Below are positions 34,561 to 45,153 of a stretch of DNA of 64,000 nucleotides, piece by piece; positions within the stretch are counted from its first letter, which is position 1; every line of letters begins with the position of its first letter. The notes beneath the pieces were generated by a model. The model saw only the letters and a program-made list of their open reading frames with translations. It was not told where the DNA came from and ran no database searches. The position numbers and the translations under genes were made by a program. Source of the stretch: Pseudomonadota bacterium (GTDB taxonomy: Bacteria > Pseudomonadota > Gammaproteobacteria > Acidiferrobacterales > UBA6901); NCBI GenBank assembly GCA_021785515.1, contig JAJYEX010000001.1, forward strand, positions 783,640-847,639, read 5' to 3'.

Positions 34561-35470
34561 AATAGCTAGGCGCATCGCCTGGTCTTGTCTTGAAACGCTT
34601 GTAGGTCCACAGATATTGTTCCGGTATCTCGCGCACCGCGTCCTCGATTGCGGCGTTGAGGCGGCTTGCGTCCCCGAGGGCGTCGGAGGTAGGGAAGTCC
34701 CGAATCGGCGGCTTCATGATCACCTCATAGCCACGACCAAACGGCAGCAGGCGCGTGTAGCACGGAATCACGATTGCCTGCGCCAGCCGCGCCATGCGAC
34801 TGGGGGCGGTGAGCGTAGCGGCCGGCACACCGAAAAACGGCGCGAACACATAGCCTGCGTTACCAGGCTCCTGGTCCGGGAGGTAGTAGAATGGCAGGCC
34901 CTGGCGCAACAACCGGATCAGGGGAAGCAGATCGGAGCTGCGCTCGATCATCACACCACCGAAACGCGACCGGCTGCGCCGCATGACGTGATCGAAAACC
35001 GGATTGCGGGGGCTTTTGTACATGCTTACCATCGGCCGTTCCTGCGACAGCCGCAGGCCGGCGATCTCAAGCACCGCGAAGTGCGGAGCCAGAAGAATGA
35101 CGTGCTTCCCAGCGGCAATGGCGGCATCGAAAATCCCGCGGTCGCGAAATTGCACCAATCGCTGCAGGCGGGCGCGCCGCCCCCACAGCGAAACCCCCAT
35201 GCCGACGAAGGCCTGAGCCAGCGTCCGGAATGTGGCACGCCGCAATCGCCGGCGTGCCGCCGTGCTGAGCTCCGGAAGGCACAACGCCAGGTTCACGTCG
35301 GCTGTGCGACGCGCCCGGCTGGGAAAGAACGAGACCAGTTGCCCGATGACAGCACCCAGCACCCACAGCAGCGGCAGCGGCAGGACACCGAGGGCGCGCA
35401 AAATCGCAACGCCAGCCCAAGATGGCCAGTATCGCGGATGACCGAGAACTGACAACTCACTTCGAGTCAT
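34547..35470 (-). CDS. Lipid A biosynthesis acyltransferase, paralogue 2 of 3
   Basis: The 307-residue middle copy. Same layout as its neighbours: membrane segment (VAILRALGVLPLPLLWVLGAVIG), HX4E motif in LAPHFAVLEIAG, RFGGVMIERSSDL, and FYYLPDQEPGNAGYVFAPFFGVPAATLTAPSRMARLAQAIV. The start at 35470 (MTRSELSVLGHPRYWPSW) matches the N-terminus of paralogue 1 and gives a 14-base overlap with the stop of paralogue 3; the track start at 35566 would overlap far more. The C-terminus ends APSYYDRA. Closest in sequence to paralogue 1. Which lipid A position it acylates cannot be told. Confidence 0.88.
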   Translation of the reverse strand: MTRSELSVLGHPRYWPSWAGVAILRALGVLPLPLLWVLGAVIGQLVSFFPSRARRTADVNLALCLPELSTAARRRLRRATFRTLAQAFVGMGVSLWGRRARLQRLVQFRDRGIFDAAIAAGKHVILLAPHFAVLEIAGLRLSQERPMVSMYKSPRNPVFDHVMRRSRSRFGGVMIERSSDLLPLIRLLRQGLPFYYLPDQEPGNAGYVFAPFFGVPAATLTAPSRMARLAQAIVIPCYTRLLPFGRGYEVIMKPPIRDFPTSDALGDASRLNAAIEDAVREIPEQYLWTYKRFKTRPGDAPSYYDRA

Positions 35471-36503
35471 AGGGCGACGCACTGCCGTCGGGACGCGTCC
35501 TAAAATACTTAAATGTCCACATGTACTGCTCTGGTGCCTCCAAAACGTGACGTTCCAGCTCGACATTCATCCGACGAGTATCAGCTTCGAGGTCTCCACT
35601 CGGGAATCCGTCCAGAGCCGGGCCAAGGCGAACCTCGTAACCGCGGCCACGCGGCAACCGGTAGGTAAAGCATGGCACGACCACCGCGTCGCAGATCTGG
35701 GCGAGGCGGCCAAGCGTCGTCAGGCGCGCCACCTGGGTACCGAGGAAGGGCACGAACATCGAACCCTGTGCACCGAAATCCTCGTCCGGCAGGTAATAGA
35801 AACCTAAGCCGCTCTGGATTTCCCGGATGACGGGTCGCAGGCCCCGCTCCCGCTGTAGCATACGGCCCCGCGGGTCAAACCGCTTGCGCCCGGAAGCCAT
35901 GAACCAGTCGACCAGGGGGTTCTTCATGGGCTTGATCATGCCTAGCAGGGGAAAACGCGATGACATGGCTGCGGCCCCGAATTCCAGCGCCACGAAATGG
36001 GCCGTAAGAAGAATCATCCGGCGGCCCTGGTCGTACGGAACCTGATAGTGATTGAGGCCAGTTATGCGCACCAACCGATTGATTCGAGCTGGGCTTCCAA
36101 ACCACAACAACGGAAAATCCAGCAAACATCGCCCATAGACCCGAAAGTACCGCCGCACCAGTCGCGCCCGCTCACGGTTGTTCAGCTCCGAAAAGCACAT
36201 GGCCACGTTGATATTCGCGATACGCCACCGTTTGCGGTTTAAAAGCCGGTAGCTGTCGCCGGCGAGCCCACCGAGCAGCTCGCGGACCGGCCACGGCAGC
36301 AACGAGATCGCGCGCAGCAAACCGACACCCAGCCACACCCCCCAATATGCAGGAAGGAGGTAGGACGTATGAAATCGGGGAGCATGATAAGACGGGTCGT
36401 CGGTGCGCGGCGCCTCGTCAGGTCCAGGTGCGGCGCTCCGTGCAGACCCAATTATCGCCACTATGGCCCGCTTTATTAGCAAAATGTGGGGCGTATATAG
36501 CAT
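35457..36503 (-). CDS. Lipid A biosynthesis acyltransferase, paralogue 3 of 3
   Basis: First gene of the tandem set, 348 residues. It has the same family blocks: membrane segment (GVGLLRAISLLPWPVRELLGG), catalytic HX4E motif in LTAHFVALEFGA, FYYLPDEDFGAQGSMFVPFLGTQVARLTTLGRLAQI. It is the most divergent copy (KRFDPRGRMLQRERGLRP replaces RFGGVMIER) and carries an N-terminal extension of about 45 residues before the conserved YWGVWLG region; no better start codon is evident. Downstream it overlaps paralogue 2 by 14 bases. The promoter is expected in the AT-rich stretch just upstream. Confidence 0.85.
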   Translation of the reverse strand: MLYTPHILLIKRAIVAIIGSARSAAPGPDEAPRTDDPSYHAPRFHTSYLLPAYWGVWLGVGLLRAISLLPWPVRELLGGLAGDSYRLLNRKRWRIANINVAMCFSELNNRERARLVRRYFRVYGRCLLDFPLLWFGSPARINRLVRITGLNHYQVPYDQGRRMILLTAHFVALEFGAAAMSSRFPLLGMIKPMKNPLVDWFMASGRKRFDPRGRMLQRERGLRPVIREIQSGLGFYYLPDEDFGAQGSMFVPFLGTQVARLTTLGRLAQICDAVVVPCFTYRLPRGRGYEVRLGPALDGFPSGDLEADTRRMNVELERHVLEAPEQYMWTFKYFRTRPDGSASPYDSK

Positions 36504-36676
36504 ATAGACACCACGAATATCGGCATACCGACAAAATTGTATTCCATTACTCCCACTTTGTTATAAAATGCCTTGGAAAGGCGCTAACCATGCTTGTGTA
36601 ATAACTTATGACCAAAATTTAACCGTATTATTGGCTAAATAATCTACTTTTTCCCAAAAGCATGCGTTCTGTGCAC
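36504..36676. promoter_or_regulatory. AT-rich leader of the acyltransferase set
   Basis: About 170 bases clearly richer in A+T than the surroundings (for example TTATAAAATGCC and AAATTTAACCGTATTATTGG), between the acyltransferase start and the ttcA stop. Probably the promoter region of the three genes; no specific hexamer pair or operator can be set with confidence. Confidence 0.4.
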
Positions 36677-37456
36677 TTAATTACCGCTATTTGTGGGGGA
36701 GTAAAAAAATTCGCCGGACTGCATTATCGGTCGCATAGTGTGCAGCAGATTCTCGAACAGTCGCGGATGAAGGTGCTCCTCCCGCGCCAGCAATTCCTTC
36801 ATGTGCTGGCGCTGACTAGGCATCCGGAAACAGGCCGGACAGTTGTCCGCGATAACGGGTAGCTGCGCAGCCGCAGCGAAGTCACGGAGCTGGCGTTCTC
36901 GGACGTAAATGAAAGGCCGGATGACGCGCAGGTCCCCGGCATCATTGAGATAGTGGGCTTTCATGGTCCGCAGGCTGCCCCCATGAAAGGCGCTCATCAG
37001 GAAGGATTCCGCCAGGTCATCCAGGTGCTGGGCAAGAACCAACACGTTACAGCCATGCTCGCGGGCAGTCGCATAGAGAATTCCGCGACGCATGCGTGCA
37101 CAGTAAGCGCAGAACGACTTCCCGCGCATATTCAGCAGTGCCCGTTCCACAATCAGCTGGCGGCGATAATAATACGGTATGCCAAGCGCCGGTACATAGT
37201 CGCGCAGGGCCGTGGGGTCAAAACCCGCTATCCCGGGGTCGACGGTGGCCGCAGCGAGCGTGAACGGAATCGGCGCCTTGTTCCGCAGATGCAGGAGGGT
37301 GTGCAGCATGCTCATGCTGTCCTTGCCACCGGACAGCCCCAGCAACAAGCGGTCACCGGGCTGGATCATGTCGTAATCGGCGATCGCACCGCCCGCAGCG
37401 CGAAGCACTGCGCGTGGGGGGTGGCGGGCAAGGGACGGTGCGGTAGCGGCAACCAT
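36677..37456 (-). CDS. ttcA: TtcA-family tRNA 2-thiocytidine biosynthesis protein
   Basis: A 259-residue PP-loop enzyme of the TtcA family, which thiolates C32 of some tRNAs with an iron-sulfur cluster. Visible are the PP-loop SGGKDS (about residues 42-47), the CxxC pair CAYC (116, 119) in SFCAYCARMRRGILY, the LAQHLDDLAESFLM segment, and the CPAC pair (206, 209) near the C-terminus. E. coli TtcA is about 311 residues; this one is shorter at the N-terminus. It stands alone, divergent from the rhodanese gene. Rhodaneses can feed sulfur to tRNA thiolation, so the neighbourhood may be functional. Confidence 0.87.
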   Translation of the reverse strand: MVAATAPSLARHPPRAVLRAAGGAIADYDMIQPGDRLLLGLSGGKDSMSMLHTLLHLRNKAPIPFTLAAATVDPGIAGFDPTALRDYVPALGIPYYYRRQLIVERALLNMRGKSFCAYCARMRRGILYATAREHGCNVLVLAQHLDDLAESFLMSAFHGGSLRTMKAHYLNDAGDLRVIRPFIYVRERQLRDFAAAAQLPVIADNCPACFRMPSQRQHMKELLAREEHLHPRLFENLLHTMRPIMQSGEFFYSPTNSGN

Positions 37457-37527
37457 GGCAGCGGTATTATGCCTTAAACGCGCACGAAATGGCCGGCAGC
37501 TCGGCTGCCGGCTCAGGAGATGACTAA

Positions 37528-37935
37528 ATGAGTCAGGTCAGGACGTTGCAGCCAAAGGAGGCCTGGGATCTGATCCAGGGGCACCCGAATGCCCTGTTCA
37601 TCGACACCCGGTCGTTGATGGAACATCTTTTTATCGGACATCCGGTGGGCTGTATTCACATAGCCTGGATCGATGAACCGGATTGGACGATAAATCCGGA
37701 ATTTGCGACTGAGGTCCGTCGGGCGATTCTCGGCGGTGTGGGCGTGGGCGCCCCCGTGGTGCTGATCTGCCGTAGTGGCGTACGCTCCCTGGAGGCTGCC
37801 GAATGCCTGGTACAGGCCGGATTTCGGAACATTTACAACATCGCGGATGGGTTCGAAGGGCCGCTTGACGATCACCACCACCGCAGCACTCTCGGCGGCT
37901 GGCGCTATCACGATTTGCCTTGGGAACAGTCCTGA
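37528..37935 (+). CDS. Rhodanese-like sulfurtransferase
   Basis: A 135-residue single-domain rhodanese. The catalytic cysteine lies at about residue 81 in the active-site loop LICRSGVRS, and the CH2-type motif near the N-terminus is LFIDTRSLMEHLFIGHPVGCIHIAW. The C-terminal IYNIADGFEGPLDDHHH is typical of proteobacterial rhodaneses. No signal peptide, so cytoplasmic. It carries persulfide sulfur to an acceptor that sequence does not identify; divergent ttcA and downstream metK are possible physiological links. ATG at 37528 behind AGGAG. Confidence 0.88.
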   Translation: MSQVRTLQPKEAWDLIQGHPNALFIDTRSLMEHLFIGHPVGCIHIAWIDEPDWTINPEFATEVRRAILGGVGVGAPVVLICRSGVRSLEAAECLVQAGFRNIYNIADGFEGPLDDHHHRSTLGGWRYHDLPWEQS

Positions 37936-38053
37936 CGCGCGCCATCGATGATCCGGGCAGGCTGCCTGGGTGGGTGACCATGTCAATTTGGAGCCGGGTT
38001 GGGTACACTGCCTTGCGCAATTATCAAGATTGAAAATCCGCAGTGGGGTCGTC

Positions 38054-39247
38054 ATGGGAAATAGCTATCTCTTTACTTCGGAATCGGTATCAGAGGGTCA
38101 CCCGGACAAGGTGTGTGACCAGATATCCGATGCGGTGCTTGACGCGATACTGGCGCAGCACAAGGAGGCACGGGTTGCCTGCGAAACCCTGGTAAAAAAT
38201 AATCTCGTGGTTTTGGCCGGCGAGATAACGACCAGCGCCAACGTCGATTTCGACCAGGTAGCGCGGAATGTGATCCGGCAGATCGGGTACTCAGATGAGA
38301 TGGGGTTCGGCCCCGACAGCTGTACCGTACTCACCGTCATTGGTAAACAGTCGGCACACATTGCGCAGGGGGTGAACGCGGGGAGCGGTTTGGACCTGGA
38401 ACAGGGTGCCGGCGATCAGGGCCTGATGTTCGGCTATGCCGCCAACGAAACGGACGTACTTATGCCGATGCCGATTTCCCTGGCGCACCGCCTGGTGGAA
38501 CGCCAGATGCGGGTACGCAAGGACGGCGGACTCACCTGGCTGCGCCCAGATGCCAAATCGCAGGTCACGGTCAGATACGTTAACGACAAGCCTGTCGGAA
38601 TTGACACGGTCGTTCTTTCCACCCAGCACGCGCCGGGCGTAAAACACGAGACGATTACCGAGGCGGTGATCGAGGAAATCATCAGGCCGGTGCTGCCCAA
38701 GGAGTGGCTTGGCAAAGAGACCAAGTTTTTTATAAACCCGACGGGTGCGTTTGAAATCGGCGGCCCGGTAGGCGATGCCGGAGTAACCGGACGCAAGATC
38801 ATAGTTGACACCTACGGTGGCATGGCCAGACATGGCGGCGGGGCGTTTTCGGGCAAGGATCCTTCCAAGGTAGACCGCTCGGCAGCCTACGCCGGGCGTT
38901 ACGTTGCAAAAAATGTGGTGGCCGCAGGACTTGCTGACCGCTGCGAAATCCAGATTGCCTACGCGATCGGCATCGCCCGACCGGTGTCCGTACATATCAA
39001 TACTTTTGGTACCGGCAAACTGCCGGACGATAGGATTGCGGAGCTGGTCGTTTCGCACTTTGATCTGCGCCCCAAGGGCATCATCGAGATGCTCGATTTG
39101 CTGCGCCCCATCTATCTCGGCACGGCAGCATACGGTCATTTCGGGCGCAGCGATCCGTCCTTCAGCTGGGAGCGGACAGACCGGGCGGAACTGCTGCGGG
39201 ATGCGAGCGGCATCAAGCCTGGCAACCGCAGTGCAGTGGGGACCTGA
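38054..39247 (+). CDS. metK: S-adenosylmethionine synthase
   Basis: Makes SAM from methionine and ATP. The 397-residue protein has [33 protein letters not shown] (ATP-binding N-terminus), [12 protein letters not shown] (the family hexapeptide block), and [27 protein letters not shown] (phosphate-binding loop). The start at 38054 follows GGGG at 6 bases; the track ORF from 37970 is an upstream extension. The next gene, ahcY, lies about 190 bases downstream across an SAH riboswitch, so metK heads a methyl-cycle operon but is not itself under that riboswitch. The 118 bases before it hold its promoter; no SAM riboswitch is seen. Confidence 0.97.
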   Translation: MGNSYLFTSESVSEGHPDKVCDQISDAVLDAILAQHKEARVACETLVKNNLVVLAGEITTSANVDFDQVARNVIRQIGYSDEMGFGPDSCTVLTVIGKQSAHIAQGVNAGSGLDLEQGAGDQGLMFGYAANETDVLMPMPISLAHRLVERQMRVRKDGGLTWLRPDAKSQVTVRYVNDKPVGIDTVVLSTQHAPGVKHETITEAVIEEIIRPVLPKEWLGKETKFFINPTGAFEIGGPVGDAGVTGRKIIVDTYGGMARHGGGAFSGKDPSKVDRSAAYAGRYVAKNVVAAGLADRCEIQIAYAIGIARPVSVHINTFGTGKLPDDRIAELVVSHFDLRPKGIIEMLDLLRPIYLGTAAYGHFGRSDPSFSWERTDRAELLRDASGIKPGNRSAVGT

Positions 39248-39340
39248 CCCTTTCTGGCTTGCGCTACCAACACGCGAGGATCAGGTCGACACCAACATGA
39301 AGCACAACAGGTTTCGCTGCGTCGGCAGCGGGCCTTTGCC

Positions 39341-39417
39341 CCTCCAAGGAGCGTTGCGACCCCCACCGAGACGTTGGGGCCAGGCTTGGAGGCGGCAACA
39401 CCGGTAAAACGGCGCTC
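39341..39417 (+). promoter_or_regulatory. SAH riboswitch controlling ahcY-metF
   Basis: The RNA between metK and ahcY has the SAH riboswitch core: P1 CCTCCAAG (39341-39348) pairs with CTTGGAGG (39385-39392); GAGCGTTGCGAC follows; P2 CCCCA/TGGGG (39361-39365 with 39375-39379); then CCAGGCTTGG, and a pseudoknot GAGCG (39349-39353) with CGCTC (39413-39417) after AAAACGG. All pairs are perfect. The class binds S-adenosylhomocysteine and usually turns on ahcY. The riboswitch ends about 20 bases before the ahcY ATG, where it could expose the ribosome site (TTGGAG). Confidence 0.9.
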
Positions 39418-39422
39418 GTTGA

Positions 39423-40859
<1,437 letters not shown>

Positions 40860-40930
40860 TTCGCGGCGTGCACCAGTTGCGCTGTTGCAGCCAGGCGGAA
40901 CCCGGCTGCGGCAGCCAGAGTTGTGGCTCC

Positions 40931-41776
40931 ATGGAATCCCAGAAAAAGCTTAGCAGGACATTCAGTTTCGAGTTTTACCCGCCCAAGACGGCCGAGGGCA
41001 GGGGCAGTCTGGCCCAGACCTGCGCCCAGCTCGGTCAGCTCGGGCCGCGTTTCATGTCGGTGACGTTCGGGGCCGGGGGAAGTACTCGTGAGGGGACGTT
41101 CGAAACCGTCCGGGAGATTATGGCGCACGGTTTCGATGCGGCGCCCCATATTTCCTGTGTCGGCTCGTCGCGGGACCAGTTGCGGCAGATTCTGCGCAGC
41201 TATATGGCACTGGGAGTCCGGCATTTGGTGGCGCTGCGCGGCGATCTGCCTTCGGGTGCGGTCGCCGCGGGTGAGCTGCGGTACGCCAATGAGCTGGTGG
41301 AGTTTATACGCGCGGAGACGGGTTCCCATTTTCATATTGAAGTGGCTGCCTATCCCGAAACCCATCCGCAAGCAAAAAGCGCTGCGGCCGACCGGATTAA
41401 CTTCCGGCGCAAGGTTTTCGCGGGCGCGAATTCGGCCATTACGCAATACTTTTACAATGCGGATTCGTATTTTCGTTTCGTGGAGGACTGCGAGGACCTG
41501 GGCCTGGACATCGCCATTGTGCCCGGAATCATGCCGATTACGAATTTCAAGCAGCTCGCCCGTTTTTCGGATGCGTGTGGCGCAGAAATTCCGCGCTGGA
41601 TCCGCAGACGCCTGGAAGACTACGGGGAAGATCTTGAGGCCATTCGCGCCTTCGGTCTGGATGTGACGACCGAGCTCTGCGACCGCCTGCTTGCCGCCGG
41701 AGCCCCGGGGCTGCATTTTTATACACTTAACCGCGCCGGCCCGACAAACACGATCTGGGAACGGCTTGCGCTCTGA
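40931..41776 (+). CDS. metF: 5,10-methylenetetrahydrofolate reductase
   Basis: Flavoenzyme that reduces 5,10-methylene-THF to 5-methyl-THF for methionine synthesis. The 281-residue TIM-barrel shows FSFEFYPPKTAEGRGSLAQTC (substrate and FAD loop with the catalytic Glu), FMSVTFGAGGSTREGTFETV, LVALRGDLPSG, AAYPETHPQAKS, and AVITQYFYNAD (here AITQYFYNAD). The ATG at 40931 matches the family N-terminus; the track start adds 21 Cys-rich residues. Last gene of the metK-ahcY-metF group, so SAM use, SAH removal and methyl supply are linked. About 235 bases separate it from the next gene. Confidence 0.96.
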   Translation: MESQKKLSRTFSFEFYPPKTAEGRGSLAQTCAQLGQLGPRFMSVTFGAGGSTREGTFETVREIMAHGFDAAPHISCVGSSRDQLRQILRSYMALGVRHLVALRGDLPSGAVAAGELRYANELVEFIRAETGSHFHIEVAAYPETHPQAKSAAADRINFRRKVFAGANSAITQYFYNADSYFRFVEDCEDLGLDIAIVPGIMPITNFKQLARFSDACGAEIPRWIRRRLEDYGEDLEAIRAFGLDVTTELCDRLLAAGAPGLHFYTLNRAGPTNTIWERLAL

Positions 41777-42011
41777 AAGGCCTTATCGGATGCGTGCGGG
41801 CGGCGTTTTTGCGGGACGACGCAGGCAGCCGTTGACGCTGGTCTGATATCAGCCGCCCATGGGCACGCGTCACCAAAACCAGCCCTCTTCGTTGCCCTTG
41901 CGCAGAATCCCCTTATTTACTGTATTCTTAACGGGCGGACATTTTTGAGCACAGTGCCGCCCAGCGTCGGCACCCGCTTTAACTTACATGGTGAGATAGG
42001 CGTCGAAGCAG

Positions 42012-42533
42012 ATGGAATCGGGTCGTTACAAGCTTCTTCTGGTGGTAATCATCGTGCTTCAGATCGCCGGATTCACGGTGTTGTGGCTGCGAATTCCGTC
42101 CCGGCCGCCGGGGTCTGTCGCATCTGTTCCGGGGCTCCCCCCAGCCAACGCTGACAGCTCCGAATTCACCGCCAAGCTTCCGCAAGACCGGATATTGAGA
42201 GAAGCGGTTGCCTCTGTTTTGAGGCAGGAGCTTGCGCCCTACTTAGCGAAACTCGGCAAGGCGTCGCGCGCTGGGGATTTGCCCGGCGGGACAGCCAGCA
42301 CCGGTGCGCTTCCAACCCCCGACAGCGCCGCAAGAGAGCTGGCGGCACATCGTTCTAGGGCAGTTGTGGACCGGGCACTTGCCAGCGGGGTGTGGACTGA
42401 CGCGGACAGCAGTGCGTTGCTGCGGGTTGCCCCCATGCTGTCGGAACGGCAGCGGGAATCGCTGCTCAACAAGATCTTCGGGGCTATTAACAATCAGCAG
42501 CTTAAGCCGGTGGGATCCCTGCCATCGTTGTAA
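42012..42533 (+). CDS. Membrane-anchored hypothetical protein
   Basis: A 173-residue protein with one N-terminal membrane helix (YKLLLVVIIVLQIAGFTVLWL, about residues 6-26) and a soluble, Ala/Ser/Pro-rich remainder facing the periplasm. The C-terminal part is helical (RAVVDRALASGVWTDADSSALLRVAPMLSERQRESLLNKIFGAIN). No family recognised. It is followed 42 bases later by a small secreted protein gene on the same strand, and the two may form an operon. Confidence 0.6.
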   Translation: MESGRYKLLLVVIIVLQIAGFTVLWLRIPSRPPGSVASVPGLPPANADSSEFTAKLPQDRILREAVASVLRQELAPYLAKLGKASRAGDLPGGTASTGALPTPDSAARELAAHRSRAVVDRALASGVWTDADSSALLRVAPMLSERQRESLLNKIFGAINNQQLKPVGSLPSL

Positions 42534-42575
42534 AACGGGGGCGTGGACATTACCAGGATGCTGAGGAGGAGATGC

Positions 42576-42971
42576 ATGAAATCCGCCTTGTTGGCATTGG
42601 CGCTGTTCGGTACTGTCGCGTCGAACCCGGCACTTGCTCAGGGAGACTACGTGCCCGGGTATGTCTATATCGGCCCCAACAGCGATTACATGTACGGCAC
42701 CTTCAATAACCGCTTCAGCACCACCCCAACCCAAACCAAGACGTATATTGGTGCCGGTGGCTATGCGAACGGACTGCTCTATTTCTATGGCGAGGACGCC
42801 GACGGTCATTACTTTTACTGCTACATTCCTCCCAGCAGCCCCATCTACCAAGCGTCCGTGCAGATCAAGAACACGCTGGGGGACGGATCGCTGCTGGCCG
42901 TTGAGCGCACCCCGCCTTCAAGCGAATGCACCTCGGTGTACTCTGCAAAGGCATCACACTACCTCGATTGA
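42576..42971 (+). CDS. Small secreted hypothetical protein
   Basis: A 131-residue exported protein. A strong GAGGAG site precedes the ATG at 42576, which opens a signal peptide ([22 protein letters not shown]). The mature part is rich in Tyr and Gly ([40 protein letters not shown]) and has two cysteines ([14 protein letters not shown]) that may form a disulfide. No family recognised. The aromatic, repeat-like strands suggest a small beta-structured periplasmic or surface protein. Confidence 0.65.
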   Translation: MKSALLALALFGTVASNPALAQGDYVPGYVYIGPNSDYMYGTFNNRFSTTPTQTKTYIGAGGYANGLLYFYGEDADGHYFYCYIPPSSPIYQASVQIKNTLGDGSLLAVERTPPSSECTSVYSAKASHYLD

Positions 42972-43267
42972 TCTGCGCGACCGGCGCACCGGCACGCGTT
43001 GTGGGTGTTCCGACACCACATTCGGCTGCGTTCCGGTGGCGATCCCCTATCCCGACCGATGGCTTACCTGCTTGCGCTGCCCGCGGGATGCCGGGCAGGA
43101 AATTGTCGGCCGTTCCAGTTTCTGTAATATAGACCGGCTCATGATGATGGCCGTCTCGCTCGGGGAACAACGGACCCGGGCGGGTCGGGCGACGAACCCG
43201 GGTAGCGCAGCCTTTCTGGCTACATCGGCCCCGCGGAGCGGAATCTCGGGTTTTTCGGACATTCGTG
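42972..43267. other. Intergenic stretch before typA
   Basis: About 300 bases with no supported gene. An ACCCGGGT palindrome occurs twice (43174-43181 and 43196-43203). No terminator with a T run is seen. Confidence 0.4.
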
Positions 43268-43273
43268 TATAAT
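43268..43273 (+). promoter_or_regulatory. Candidate -10 element of typA
   Basis: A perfect TATAAT lies 36 bases before the proposed TTG start of typA. No clear -35 hexamer is seen. Transcription would start near 43280, after the GTG at 43265 that opens the track ORF, which argues against that longer start. Confidence 0.5.
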
Positions 43274-43309
43274 GCGCGGCCGTTTTCGCAGCTACGCCGG
43301 GATATTATC

Positions 43310-45130
43310 TTGATCCAGAAATTACGGAACATCGCCATCATCGCGCACGTGGACCACGGCAAGACAACGCTTGTGGATAAACTGCTGCAACAGTCCGGAA
43401 CCTTTGCGCCGCACCAGCAGGTCGGAACGCGGGTTATGGATTCTAACGACCTGGAAAAGGAGCGCGGCATCACCATTCTGGCCAAGAACACGGCCATACG
43501 CTGGCGCGATTACCGCATTAATATTATCGATACACCCGGACATGCCGATTTCGGAGGAGAAGTTGAGCGGGTGCTGTCAATGGTGGACTCGGTGCTGCTT
43601 TTGGTTGACGCAATGGACGGGCCGATGCCCCAAACCCGGTTTGTGACCCGCAAGGCCTTTGCGCAGGGTCTGAAACCCATCGTGGTTATCAACAAGATCG
43701 ACCGTCCCGGGGCCCGACCAGGATGGGTGCTTGACCAGACTTTTGACCTTTTTGACAAACTCGGCGCGACCGAGGAACAGCTCGATTTTCCGGTCGTCTA
43801 TGCCTCGGCGCTGAATGGCTATGCCGGACTTGAGCCGGGTGTGTCCTCCGGCGATATGACGCCGCTGTTTGAGACTGTCATTACCCATGTATCGGCGCCC
43901 GACGTGGATCTTGATGGGCCACTTCAGATGCAGGTTTCGAGCCTGGACTATTCGAGCTACGTCGGTGCCATAGCGATCGGAAGAATCAAACGGGGCCGGA
44001 TTCGCCCCAACCAGCCGATTGCGGTTGTTGACCGGCTCGGGAAAACGCGCGCTGCCCGGGTGCTGCAGGTCCTTGGCTTTCTTGGGTTGGAGCGCTCGGA
44101 GGTTACCGAGGCTGCTGCGGGTGACATTGTCGCCATTACCGGCGTTGATTCGCCGCACATATCCGATACGTTTTGCGATCCGGCGTGTGTGGAGGCGCTG
44201 CCACCTTTATCTGTTGACGAGCCGACGGTTACCATGTCGTTTGAGGTGAACAATTCGCCCTTTGCGGGACAGGACGGGAAGTACGTGACCAGCCGCCAGC
44301 TGCGCGAGCGGCTGGAACGGGAACTGATTACGAACGTGGCACTGCGGGTGGAGGACACCGGCAGTCCCGACAAGTTTCGCGTATCCGGACGCGGGGAACT
44401 GCATCTCGGCATCCTTATTGAAAACATGCGCCGGGAGGGTTATGAACTTGGCGTTTCGCGCCCCCAGGTGATTATCAAGGAGGTTGACGGCGAGCGGCAG
44501 GAACCGTACGAGCTGGTCAGCATAGATGTCGAGAGCCAGCACCAGGGAACGGTGATGGAGAAGCTTGGTGCCCGCAAGGGGGAACTGCTCAATATGGAGG
44601 CCGATGGCAAGGGACGGGTACGTCTTGAGTACATGGTGCCAGCGCGCGGTTTGATCGGATTCCAGACCGAGTTTCTTACCGCGACCGCCGGCAGCGGTCT
44701 GCTTTACCACGTGTTCGATCACTACGGTCCTGTGAAAAAGGGCGATGCCGGCCGGCGCACCAACGGCGTGCTTATTTCAAACGGCGTGGGCACAAGCGTG
44801 GCTTACGCACTGTGGAATCTGCAGGAGCGCGGACGGCTGTTTATTGCGCCTGGCGAGGAGCTTTACGAAGGCATGATCGTGGGAATGCACTCCCGCGACA
44901 ATGACCTGGTGGTCAACGCCATGAAGGGCAAGCAGCTTACCAACATCCGCGCGTCGGGCTCTGACGATGCCATTTTGCTCACACCGCCGATCCAGCTTAC
45001 TTTGGAGCGCGCCTTGGAATTCATCGAGGATGACGAGCTGGTCGAGGTAACTCCCAATCACATCCGCCTGCGCAAACGGCACCTGAAGGAAACTGACCGC
45101 AAGCGGGCGGAACGCAGCGCTGCCGGCTGA
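43310..45130 (+). CDS. typA: Ribosome-associated GTPase TypA/BipA
   Basis: Translational GTPase that helps 50S assembly at low temperature and stress adaptation. About 606 residues, as in E. coli (607). The N-terminus [31 protein letters not shown] is nearly identical to known TypA and carries the P-loop HVDHGKTT, then [14 protein letters not shown] and [10 protein letters not shown]. The start is a TTG at 43310 (GGGAT 7 bases before), supported by the TATAAT element inside the longer track ORF. C-terminal EF-G-like domains and the BipA tail ([18 protein letters not shown]) are complete. Convergent with prfC. Confidence 0.95.
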   Translation: MIQKLRNIAIIAHVDHGKTTLVDKLLQQSGTFAPHQQVGTRVMDSNDLEKERGITILAKNTAIRWRDYRINIIDTPGHADFGGEVERVLSMVDSVLLLVDAMDGPMPQTRFVTRKAFAQGLKPIVVINKIDRPGARPGWVLDQTFDLFDKLGATEEQLDFPVVYASALNGYAGLEPGVSSGDMTPLFETVITHVSAPDVDLDGPLQMQVSSLDYSSYVGAIAIGRIKRGRIRPNQPIAVVDRLGKTRAARVLQVLGFLGLERSEVTEAAAGDIVAITGVDSPHISDTFCDPACVEALPPLSVDEPTVTMSFEVNNSPFAGQDGKYVTSRQLRERLERELITNVALRVEDTGSPDKFRVSGRGELHLGILIENMRREGYELGVSRPQVIIKEVDGERQEPYELVSIDVESQHQGTVMEKLGARKGELLNMEADGKGRVRLEYMVPARGLIGFQTEFLTATAGSGLLYHVFDHYGPVKKGDAGRRTNGVLISNGVGTSVAYALWNLQERGRLFIAPGEELYEGMIVGMHSRDNDLVVNAMKGKQLTNIRASGSDDAILLTPPIQLTLERALEFIEDDELVEVTPNHIRLRKRHLKETDRKRAERSAAG

Positions 45131-45153
45131 GGCTTGCTCCGGGGCGGGCGGGC

